Below, in pieces: positions 1 through 5,389 of a stretch of DNA of 5,389 nucleotides. The notes under the pieces are model-generated. The model had not been told where the DNA came from. It saw only the letters and a program-made list of their open reading frames with translations, and did no database searches. The first letter of the stretch is position 1. The number at the start of each line of letters is the position of its first letter. Origin of the DNA: Dysgonamonadaceae bacterium (GTDB lineage Bacteria > Bacteroidota > Bacteroidia > Bacteroidales > Azobacteroidaceae); NCBI GenBank assembly GCA_031287395.1, contig JAITTA010000051.1, positions 1 to 5,389 on the forward strand, read 5' to 3'. The position numbers were made by a program, and so were the translations under genes.

Positions 1-1176
1 ATTATTATCATAATATGCACTGGAACCATTGTCTTCCCGGAAATCCATTGCTGTATAATCAGTCAACTCATAATCCAGGCTGATAATAGCTTTTGTCCCT
101 ATGATACCGGCAATACCGGCTGTCCAACGATGAGGGGTTTGCAATTTATAATCAAAAACGCCATACGGATCTTCACTAGGAGCCGATGCTTCCGTTTTTT
201 CAATGCCATCGTCTAAGGTAATTTCGGAATAGATGTCTCCCCAGAAACTGCGGCTCATATTATACCATGTCGGGGAATGATAAGACAATCCGACCCTCAA
301 AGCATCAACAGGTCTGAAAATAGCCCCTAATGAAACCCCATAACCCGAACCGTTTTCCGTTAAACTGTTTTTCAGATCAAATCCGTCTGTGGTATTTCCA
401 AAAAATTCAGAATAGAGAGACGAAACCGAATAATGCAGATCCGTCAGAGAAAATGTAACTCCCAAGTACAGTTTTTCGGAAAAATTAGTACCCAAAGTAA
501 AATCATACGTTTCGACAGCACCCCTTTCCGTCACACTCAATTCCGGATCAACCGTTTCATTATCAAATAGATAAGACTGATACCCACCCGTTACCGGCGT
601 GATAACATTGCCGTTAAAACCCAGAATATCAATCCAGGGAGCTCCACTATTTCTGTAAGGATCAAACCCTTGACGGGTTTGCAACTCATCTATGGTATAA
701 CCCGACATCGTAGCATCTTTAGCGATCCATCGTGACAGGGACGATTGCATTCCTTTTCCGTAAGAAGAATAATTCCGGTCAAAATTTTTAAGACGGTTAT
801 AAGCAAACCCGAAATTAATACTTGAAACCGTTTCGTCACCCATAGGGAAATAACCTACGTAAGCAATATTATCAAAATTAAATTTGAAGCGACGATCGGA
901 ATCAATAGATCCATTCCAATCCGTTTTAATATTAGCTGAAGAAAAATTCAGAGTAGTCAATACTTCGGAAGAACGATACACTCCTATTCCGGCCGGGTTA
1001 ATTGCAACGCTTGTAATATCACCACCCAGGGAACCAAAGGCGCCGGCCATGCCTATACCTCTGGCCGATCCGTATAAATCGGTTTTAGAATTCATGTGAG
1101 CATCCATTTCTCCTTGTCCGTAGACCAAGACAGATGCAAAAGAAACCATTACGAAAATTAATAAAATTCGTTTCAT
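1..1176 (-). CDS. OmpP1/FadL/TodX-family outer-membrane transport protein (3' end beyond window)
   Basis: The reading frame is open for 392 codons from 1176 to the window edge with no stop, so the C-terminal part lies outside. Residues 1-21 form a signal peptide (MKR, hydrophobic core, then VYGQ before GEMD). Next comes the family's N-terminal signature: DLYGSARGIGMAGAFGSLGGD at about 33-53 and NPAGIGVYRSSE at 60-71, the NPA element typical of the FadL-type N-terminal hatch. The rest alternates aromatic and polar residues as in beta strands, for example NFGFAYNRLKNF at 121-132. FadL-type barrels pass hydrophobic compounds such as fatty acids across the outer membrane; Bacteroidales members are often loosely labelled hemin receptor or aromatic transport, and the substrate here is unknown. 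An in-frame ATG at 1185 would add MTD; I prefer 1176 because it gives a normal signal peptide. Neither start has a clear Shine-Dalgarno. The gene follows the 1211-2527 gene closely and is probably co-transcribed with it. Confidence 0.88.
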   Translation of the reverse strand, partial: MKRILLIFVMVSFASVLVYGQGEMDAHMNSKTDLYGSARGIGMAGAFGSLGGDITSVAINPAGIGVYRSSEVLTTLNFSSANIKTDWNGSIDSDRRFKFNFDNIAYVGYFPMGDETVSSINFGFAYNRLKNFDRNYSSYGKGMQSSLSRWIAKDATMSGYTIDELQTRQGFDPYRNSGAPWIDILGFNGNVITPVTGGYQSYLFDNETVDPELSVTERGAVETYDFTLGTNFSEKLYLGVTFSLTDLHYSVSSLYSEFFGNTTDGFDLKNSLTENGSGYGVSLGAIFRPVDALRVGLSYHSPTWYNMSRSFWGDIYSEITLDDGIEKTEASAPSEDPYGVFDYKLQTPHRWTAGIAGIIGTKAIISLDYELTDYTAMDFREDNGSSAYYDNN

Positions 1177-1210
1177 ATCAGTCATGTTTTTATTATTCTA
1201 CTTTTATAAT

Positions 1211-2527
1211 TTATCTTCGACCACCTGCAGAACGGCTGCTTCCACCACTGCTGCTACTGCCACCTCCTGAAGAAGAACGGCTACTACCGCTACTATAACT
1301 TCCACTGTTGGAAGAAGATGAGCCGGAAGAAGAATAAGAACTACGACTACTGCTATTACTACTATTAGTACTACTGCTGCCGGAAGATGATCTTGAGTAA
1401 TCTCCTCCGGAATAATTTGAAGAATTAGTACTCCGGCTACGAGTTGAAGAACCCTGGTTATTATAACTGTTATTATATGAACCTTCGGTTTGATCTGTAC
1501 TTACACGAGTTCTGGATCTTGAGGTGGTAGTAGAATTGACAGGAGCAGTTCCCTGAGTCGCATTATCCGGGCTTCTGCGGACAGTCCGTATTCTTGTTGA
1601 AGAACCAGACTCAGTCGTAGGATATGCATCTGAAGAAGAAATCCTGCTTCGCGTACGTACCGATGTTCCGGAAGCATTGCCATCGACAGATGTCCGCCCA
1701 CCGGCTGTCGCTCCCCTCACTCTGCTTGATCCGGAAGAATATCCGTCACTATTTCTGAGGTTCGATTGATTTCGTCCGGGACTATATGCTCCACCTGAAT
1801 TGTTCCGGCCTCCGGCACCACGACCTGTGTGGGAGTAGTAACCTCCTGACGAACGGCCATAATAATAACCGCCGCCGCCATAATAACCACCGCCCCAATA
1901 AGGACCGTACCAACCGCTATACCACGGGCTATACCAGGAACTATACCATGGACTGTACCATCCCGAATACCACGGACTATGCCAACTGTAATGCCACGGG
2001 CTGTACCATCCGTAATAACGCGGGCCATACCAACCGGCATAATAACCAAAACCGCCATACCAATAAGGATCCCATCCGTAACCCCAGTAATTGATATTTA
2101 CATCCTGAGTCTCTTCCGAAAAATCAAGAATATAATTACCGTTTTTATCATAACGTATATTTACATTCTCAGCACCTACTACTGTTATTTTAGAAGGGTC
2201 ATGGAACTTAACAATCCGTTCCGTATATTGACCGTCAACGTAAGGAATGTTGTCTTCATCAATAATAATCTGTTCTTCATAAACGAGCGTATCATTGACA
2301 AACCGGCGATTGTATTCGTCCACATCCCGGTTGCCGGCAACGGTACCACTGACAGTAACAACCCGAGGAGGTTGTTCTGCCGCTGTTTTCACTTCTTTTT
2401 CTTTTATTTCTTTCTTTTTATCTTTGGAAGAAGCATAGATGTCGTCATCGAAATCATTCGACTGGGCAACTACAGTGAATGCACACAAAAGCATCACTAA
2501 CAAAGAATACCACTTAATTGTTTTCAT
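1211..2527 (-). CDS. Secreted Trp/Tyr-repeat, Ser-rich low-complexity protein of unknown function
   Basis: This is a 438-residue protein I cannot assign to a characterised family. Residues 1-22 are a signal peptide ending VVAQ, with no lipobox cysteine at the cleavage site (Cys15 is inside the hydrophobic core). Residues 24-47 are charged (DDD, then a KDKKKEIKEKEVK run). Residues 55-146 are the only part of ordinary composition, with DVDEYNRRF at 68-76, ERIVKFHDPSK at 103-113 and VNIRYDKNGNYILDF at 122-136; this part looks like uncharacterised Bacteroidales proteins that I recall sitting beside OmpP1/FadL genes. Residues 148-224 are Trp/Tyr/Gly-rich and include six Trp/Pro octads (166-213). 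Residues 225-359 are Gly/Ser/Arg/Asn-rich, and 360-433 are 44 Ser of 74. The ATG at 2527 is supported by a good AGGAGA site and the signal peptide. Export to periplasm or surface is likely; function is unknown. The protein lacks the final aromatic residue of barrel proteins, ending GGRR. Confidence 0.85.
   Translation of the reverse strand: MKTIKWYSLLVMLLCAFTVVAQSNDFDDDIYASSKDKKKEIKEKEVKTAAEQPPRVVTVSGTVAGNRDVDEYNRRFVNDTLVYEEQIIIDEDNIPYVDGQYTERIVKFHDPSKITVVGAENVNIRYDKNGNYILDFSEETQDVNINYWGYGWDPYWYGGFGYYAGWYGPRYYGWYSPWHYSWHSPWYSGWYSPWYSSWYSPWYSGWYGPYWGGGYYGGGGYYYGRSSGGYYSHTGRGAGGRNNSGGAYSPGRNQSNLRNSDGYSSGSSRVRGATAGGRTSVDGNASGTSVRTRSRISSSDAYPTTESGSSTRIRTVRRSPDNATQGTAPVNSTTTSRSRTRVSTDQTEGSYNNSYNNQGSSTRSRSTNSSNYSGGDYSRSSSGSSSTNSSNSSSRSSYSSSGSSSSNSGSYSSGSSRSSSGGGSSSSGGSSRSAGGRR
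1229..1450 (-). repeat. Serine-codon-rich low-complexity tract (C-terminal tail)
   Basis: This stretch encodes residues 360-433 of the upstream secreted protein. By my count 44 of 74 residues are serine, the remainder mostly Gly, Arg, Asn, Tyr and Thr, in runs such as SSSGSSSTNSSNSSSRSS. The DNA mixes AGT, AGC, TCT, TCC and TCA-type serine codons instead of repeating one triplet, which suggests selection for amino-acid composition rather than recent triplet expansion. Such tails are usually flexible linkers or surface-exposed disordered segments; that role is inferred. Confidence 0.8.
1889..2032 (-). repeat. Six 24-bp tandem units encoding Trp/Tyr/Pro octapeptides
   Basis: Within the 1211-2527 gene, residues 166-213 divide exactly into six octads with consensus WYSPWYSG: WYGPRYYG, WYSPWHYS, WHSPWYSG, WYSPWYSS, WYSPWYSG and WYGPYWGG. 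Proline recurs at 169, 177, 185, 193, 201 and 209, exactly every eight residues. Trp occurs at every fourth position from 174 to 206. There is no Lys, Asp or Glu in the 48 residues. At DNA level the units are diverged 24-mers (half-units of 12 bp such as the recurring ctatacca), so this is an old or selected repeat rather than a fresh duplication. Confidence 0.85.
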
Positions 2528-2535
2528 AGCACATA

Positions 2536-2541
2536 TCTCCT
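2536..2541 (-). promoter_or_regulatory. Shine-Dalgarno AGGAGA for the secreted repeat protein
   Basis: Reading leftward, AGGAGA lies 8 nt before the ATG at 2527. It is the only strong ribosome-binding site in the window: the other four starts have A/T-rich upstream sequence without a clear match, as is common in Bacteroidota. It fixes the start of this gene and hints at comparatively high translation. Confidence 0.7.
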
Positions 2542-2631
2542 ATTCTTATACTTTCAACTAAACCGTTTAACTCTCATTATTTTGACTCAAAAATCGCCCG
2601 AAAGTTTAATTTCCAAGCGCTTTTCCATATA

Positions 2632-2662
2632 CAAAAATACAAAAAAAAGCAAAGGTTGCAAA
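2632..2662 (-). promoter_or_regulatory. Bacteroides-type promoter for the leftward unit
   Basis: On the minus strand TTTG (2662-2659) is followed after 19 nt by TATTTTTG (2639-2632), matching the Bacteroidota primary-sigma consensus TTTG ... TAnnTTTG at a suitable spacing. Transcription would start near 2625, giving a leader of roughly 97 nt before the ATG at 2527. The same transcript probably continues into the OmpP1/FadL-like gene. The start point is inferred. Confidence 0.62.
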
Positions 2663-2664
2663 TA

Positions 2665-2698
2665 TTGGCTGTTTTTTTAACTTATTTTCTTATTTTTG
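2665..2698 (+). promoter_or_regulatory. Bacteroides-type promoter for the porin-glycosyltransferase unit
   Basis: TATTTTTG at 2691-2698 matches the TAnnTTTG -7 element exactly. The nearest upstream TTG is at 2665-2667, 23 nt away, which is longer than usual, so the -33 element is weak or non-canonical. Initiation near 2704-2706 would leave a short A/T-rich leader of about 22-24 nt before the ATG at 2728, without a Shine-Dalgarno. The -7 assignment is fairly good; the -33 assignment is tentative. Confidence 0.5.
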
Positions 2699-2727
2699 CG
2701 ACCTAATTAGATTTAAATAACTTTAAT

Positions 2728-3771
2728 ATGTGGAAATTTTTCTGGTGTATTCTTCTGTTTTCATCCGTACAATTATCATTTGCACAGTCGTCCGAAAATA
2801 CAGATCAAAATAAAAATACACTTTCAAAAATTAAGTCGGCCTTTAATTGCAGCGACATTTTCAAACTTTCCGGTTACGGACAGGCCCTCTATCAGTTATC
2901 TGATAATACGGAAATAAACAATCTGATGAAAATCAACCGGATCATCTTGTTTGCAATAGGGAATATAAACCCCGAACTAAGTTATATGATTATGTATGAT
3001 TTTGGGCCCAAAGCGGGATTGCACGAATATTACGGAGAATATACCCCTTTAATGGCCCTCAGTATCCGTTTCGGTCAATACAAAATCCCGTTTACCCTCG
3101 AAAATCCAATGTCTCCGACCCGTTGGGAAGGAATCTACGGTTCTCTTTCGGTAAATGCTCTCGCAGGAATATCTACGGATATCATTGGAGCTAAAGCCGG
3201 ACGGGACATGGGTTTACAACTCTCCGGGAAACTTCTGCAACAAAAAGATTTTTACCTGATTGAGTACGCTGCGGGATTATTTAACGGGACTGGTGTAAAT
3301 ACCCCGGAAAACAATAATCACAAGGATTTTGCGGGAACAGTCGTCTATCAACCGGTCAAAGGATTAAAACTGGCAGGAACGGTTTATTCCGGAAAAGCTC
3401 CTTACATCATGGATGGAGACGACAAAATAAAAAACCATGTACGGGACCGTTGGTCGGTAGGAGGAGAATTTTCCAACCCATACTGGTATGCCCGTTCGGA
3501 ATACCTTCACGGAAATGACGGAGGGATTGACAGGAACGGATTTTATGCCGTGGGGATGTGGAAACCAATACCGGAAAAACTGGAAATCTTCGGAAAATAC
3601 GATTATTATAATCCCGACAAAGATGGAATGTCGGACCCTATTTACGAACATACGGGAGGACTTAATTATTATTTCGGCTTCTTATCCAGAATTCAGTTAA
3701 ACTATATTCATACGAAAACAGGCAGCGAGGTCAACAATACATTTGCGATACAATTACAGTTATTTTTCTAG
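2728..3771 (+). CDS. Porin O/P-like outer-membrane beta-barrel protein
   Basis: This is a complete 347-residue protein. Residues 1-20 are a signal peptide ending LSFAQ before SSEN. A polar stretch (21-45) leads into amphipathic strands starting at FKLSGYGQALYQ (46-56). Features recalling phosphate-selective porin O/P-type proteins are RFGQYKIPFTLENPMSP (114-130), GRDMGLQLSGKL (158-169) and YAAGLFNGTG (180-189), followed by regular strands such as WSVGGEFSNPYWYARSEYL (242-260). The last residue is Phe347 within FAIQLQLFF, the C-terminal aromatic signal recognised by the BAM barrel-assembly machinery. It should form an outer-membrane pore. The family name does not prove phosphate as the substrate, and at 347 residues it is on the short side. 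It leads the rightward unit: the glycosyltransferase starts 8 bp after its stop. The ATG at 2728 is the start that gives the full signal peptide. Confidence 0.75.
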   Translation: MWKFFWCILLFSSVQLSFAQSSENTDQNKNTLSKIKSAFNCSDIFKLSGYGQALYQLSDNTEINNLMKINRIILFAIGNINPELSYMIMYDFGPKAGLHEYYGEYTPLMALSIRFGQYKIPFTLENPMSPTRWEGIYGSLSVNALAGISTDIIGAKAGRDMGLQLSGKLLQQKDFYLIEYAAGLFNGTGVNTPENNNHKDFAGTVVYQPVKGLKLAGTVYSGKAPYIMDGDDKIKNHVRDRWSVGGEFSNPYWYARSEYLHGNDGGIDRNGFYAVGMWKPIPEKLEIFGKYDYYNPDKDGMSDPIYEHTGGLNYYFGFLSRIQLNYIHTKTGSEVNNTFAIQLQLFF

Positions 3772-3779
3772 AATACGTC

Positions 3780-4919
3780 ATGACAAATACAGCAAACAAA
3801 AAAAATATTCGCATTTCCGTATCGGTAATCAATGATTTGGTTACGGACCAACGGGTACATAAAGTCTGCTGTTCACTTCAGAATGCCGGCTATGAAGTAT
3901 CGCTTACCGGAAGAAAATTAAGGAAAAGCCCTGCAATACAAAGAGAATACAAAACCCACCGGATGCATCTTGTCTTTAACCATTCTTTCCTCTTTTATGC
4001 CGAATTCAATATCCGGTTATTCTTCCGGTTATTGTTCGGTAAAACGGATATTTTGTTGTCCAATGATACGGATACATTGATCGCAAACTATCTCGTATCC
4101 AGAATCCGCCGGAAACCATTGATTTTCGATGCTCACGAAATGTTTCCGGAAATGCCGGAAGTCATCGGACGAAAGTATATAAAACGTTTCTGGACTGCTA
4201 TAGAAAACCGGATTTTCCCCAAGTTAAAGCATTGTTATACCGTCTGCCAATCGATCGCCGATATCTATAATCAAAGGTACGGAATCAACATGAAAGTAAT
4301 AAGGAATATCCCGTTTGCCGATAATACCTGTAAAAACCGGGAATATCATAAAAAAGACATTTTCCCGGAATTTAACAACCGGCAAATTCTGCTTTATCAA
4401 GGGGCCGTCAACCTCGGTCGCGGAATCGAATGGATTATCGATACGATGCCGTTACTGGATGGATACGTATTTTATATTGCAGGGGATGGAGATAAAATGC
4501 AGGACATTCAAGACTATGTAAAAAAAGCCGGAATGTCGGACAGGGTCAAATTTCTCGGACGCATTCCTTTTGAACAGTTATCCGCTTACACAGCCTGTGC
4601 AGATATCGGAATCAGCCTGTTAAAGAACATGGGATTAAACTATTTTTATTCACTTCCTAACCGGATTTTTGATTTTATTCGAAAAAATATTCCTATATTA
4701 GCAACCGATTTCCCCGAAATCAGGAAAATTATCGCTCATTACGGTGTTGGGGAATTAGTTGATGATTATGATCCGTACCATCTGGCTACAACAATACGGG
4801 ATATGACTGCCAGGGTAAAAAATTGGGATGGTTTTGCAAAAGCAAATGCAGAGCTTACGTGGGAAAATGAAGTGAATACACTACTGAAAATTGTGGCTGA
4901 CGCAGCCTCGAAGAACTAA
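3780..4919 (+). CDS. GT4-type (GT-B fold) glycosyltransferase
   Basis: This 379-residue cytoplasmic enzyme probably transfers a sugar from a nucleotide donor to a growing glycan. The N-terminal Rossmann half shows ISVSVINDLVTDQRVHKVC (12-30), DILLSNDTDTLIAN (90-103) and FDAHEMFPEMPEV (116-128), a DxHE-type motif familiar in Bacteroidales members. The C-terminal donor-binding half shows LLYQGAVNLGRGIEWII (204-220), YIAGDGDKMQ (232-241), KFLGRIPFEQL (257-267), ACADIGISLLKN (272-283) and SLPNRIFDFIRKNIPILATD (291-310). At the place of the usual EX7E pair there are Tyr290 and Asp298. There is no signal peptide or membrane helix. The start lies 8 bp after the porin stop and the next gene begins 2 bp after this stop, so the three are almost certainly one operon. 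Donor, acceptor and linkage cannot be read from the sequence; surface polysaccharide, lipid A-linked glycan or protein O-glycan are all possible. Confidence 0.85.
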   Translation: MTNTANKKNIRISVSVINDLVTDQRVHKVCCSLQNAGYEVSLTGRKLRKSPAIQREYKTHRMHLVFNHSFLFYAEFNIRLFFRLLFGKTDILLSNDTDTLIANYLVSRIRRKPLIFDAHEMFPEMPEVIGRKYIKRFWTAIENRIFPKLKHCYTVCQSIADIYNQRYGINMKVIRNIPFADNTCKNREYHKKDIFPEFNNRQILLYQGAVNLGRGIEWIIDTMPLLDGYVFYIAGDGDKMQDIQDYVKKAGMSDRVKFLGRIPFEQLSAYTACADIGISLLKNMGLNYFYSLPNRIFDFIRKNIPILATDFPEIRKIIAHYGVGELVDDYDPYHLATTIRDMTARVKNWDGFAKANAELTWENEVNTLLKIVADAASKN

Positions 4920-4921
4920 AC

Positions 4922-5389
4922 ATGAAGAAATACCTGAATATTGTGTCTTTCAATATTCCTTTTCCGGCAAGTTATGGGGGTGTAATTGATGTTTTTTATA
5001 AATTGAAAGCCCTTCATGAATGCGGAGTAAAGATTATTTTACATACGTTCGAATACGGACGGGCACCTGCCGACGAACTAAACAAATATTGTGAAGAAGT
5101 ACACTACTATCAAAGAAGAATCGGATTCAATTCCCAACTGACAAAACTCCCTTACATTGTTAATAGCAGAAGAACTAAAAAACTCCTGGTCAATTTATTA
5201 AAGAACGACTATCCGATTCTTTTTGAGGGACTTCACACCTGCTGTTATCTGGATCATCCGAAACTTCAGGATCGCCTGAAAATGGTCAGGGCGCACAACA
5301 TCGAGCACATTTATTACAAAGGGCTTTCTCGAAACTCGGATACATTGCCCAAGAAGCTTTATATGTTCATTGAATCCGGACGCTTGAAA
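4922..5389 (+). CDS. Second glycosyltransferase (N-terminal part; 3' end beyond window)
   Basis: The frame is open for 156 codons from the ATG at 4922 to the right edge, with no stop. The start is 2 bp after the preceding TAA, so translation is probably coupled. The N-terminus LNIVSFNIPFPASYGGVIDV (5-24) has the Rossmann strand and P-x-x-YGG loop of GT-B glycosyltransferases; LKALHECGVKIILHTFEYGR (28-47) gives the first helix and second strand. Further in are PILFEGLHTCCYL (98-110) and VRAHNIEHIYYKGL (122-135), motifs I associate with Bacteroidales GT4-like or mannosyltransferase-annotated proteins. The donor-binding C-terminal half lies outside the window, so specificity cannot be judged and the class rests on the N-terminal half plus context. 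It probably acts in the same glycan pathway as its upstream neighbour. Confidence 0.72.
   Translation, partial: MKKYLNIVSFNIPFPASYGGVIDVFYKLKALHECGVKIILHTFEYGRAPADELNKYCEEVHYYQRRIGFNSQLTKLPYIVNSRRTKKLLVNLLKNDYPILFEGLHTCCYLDHPKLQDRLKMVRAHNIEHIYYKGLSRNSDTLPKKLYMFIESGRLK

Noticed and set aside
884..1099. Plus-strand 71-codon open frame antisense to the FadL-like gene
   Set aside because: It is contained in the well-supported barrel frame, covering its conserved N-terminal motif region on the other strand. No promoter or ribosome-binding site is visible.
1186..1210. Possible terminator or promoter between the two leftward genes
   Set aside because: The 25-bp A/T-rich gap has no inverted repeat and no TAnnTTTG box, so read-through is the simpler reading.
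1229..2032. CRISPR-like or mobile-element repeat
   Set aside because: The repeats are in frame, contiguous without unique spacers, and encode a continuous low-complexity protein. There are no terminal inverted repeats or transposase.
1717..2094. Open frames of 102-113 codons on both strands across the aromatic repeat region
   Set aside because: The 12/24-bp periodic DNA is a multiple of three without stops in several frames, so shadow frames stay open. Their products (Val/Ile/Gly/Arg-rich or Asn/Thr/His-rich) look like repeat translation artefacts, and the 438-codon frame has the signal peptide and ribosome-binding site.
1979..2500. Plus-strand 173-codon open frame antisense to the secreted protein
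   Set aside because: It lies wholly inside the larger gene, lacks a ribosome-binding site, and its Phe-rich stretch mirrors the antisense of the Lys/Glu-rich segment. There is no sign of a real protein.
3364..3700. Short open frames overlapping the porin gene on both strands
   Set aside because: They are out of frame with a clearly coding barrel protein and show no independent start signals or recognisable motifs.
4315..4521. Plus-strand 68-codon open frame inside the glycosyltransferase gene
   Set aside because: It is a shifted frame within conserved donor-domain coding sequence, with no evidence of its own.

Overview
The window looks like chromosomal DNA from a member of the Bacteroidota, most likely order Bacteroidales. 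Four things point there: AT-leaning composition, two good matches to the Bacteroides-type promoter (a TTTG/TTG element upstream of TAnnTTTG), mostly weak or absent Shine-Dalgarno sites, and protein families typical of the group (an OmpP1/FadL-like barrel, a porin O/P-like barrel, and glycosyltransferases of a recognisable Bacteroidales style). The genus cannot be told from the sequence alone. I see no mobile element, CRISPR array, tRNA or rRNA.

Layout: five genes lie in two divergent transcription units around a 200-bp control region (2528-2727). Leftward, the first gene (2527-1211) encodes a secreted 438-residue protein of unknown function. It has a charged N-terminal part, a striking Trp/Tyr/Pro octapeptide repeat and a very Ser-rich tail. 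Only 25-34 bp later comes an OmpP1/FadL-family outer-membrane barrel gene (1176 to beyond position 1; C-terminal part outside the window). Rightward, a porin O/P-like outer-membrane barrel gene (2728-3771) is followed after 8 bp by a GT4-type glycosyltransferase gene (3780-4919), and 2 bp later by a second glycosyltransferase-like gene (4922 to beyond the right edge).

Working together: the leftward pair looks like an envelope module, a hydrophobic-solute barrel co-expressed with a secreted low-complexity protein. The rightward unit joins a porin to enzymes that probably assemble a surface or protein-linked glycan. Both units start from promoters whose upstream elements lie within about 10 bp of each other, so the whole block may be controlled jointly as an outer-membrane locus; this is inference. 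The part least explained by known families is the Trp/Tyr-repeat protein, and it is the best candidate here for something undescribed.
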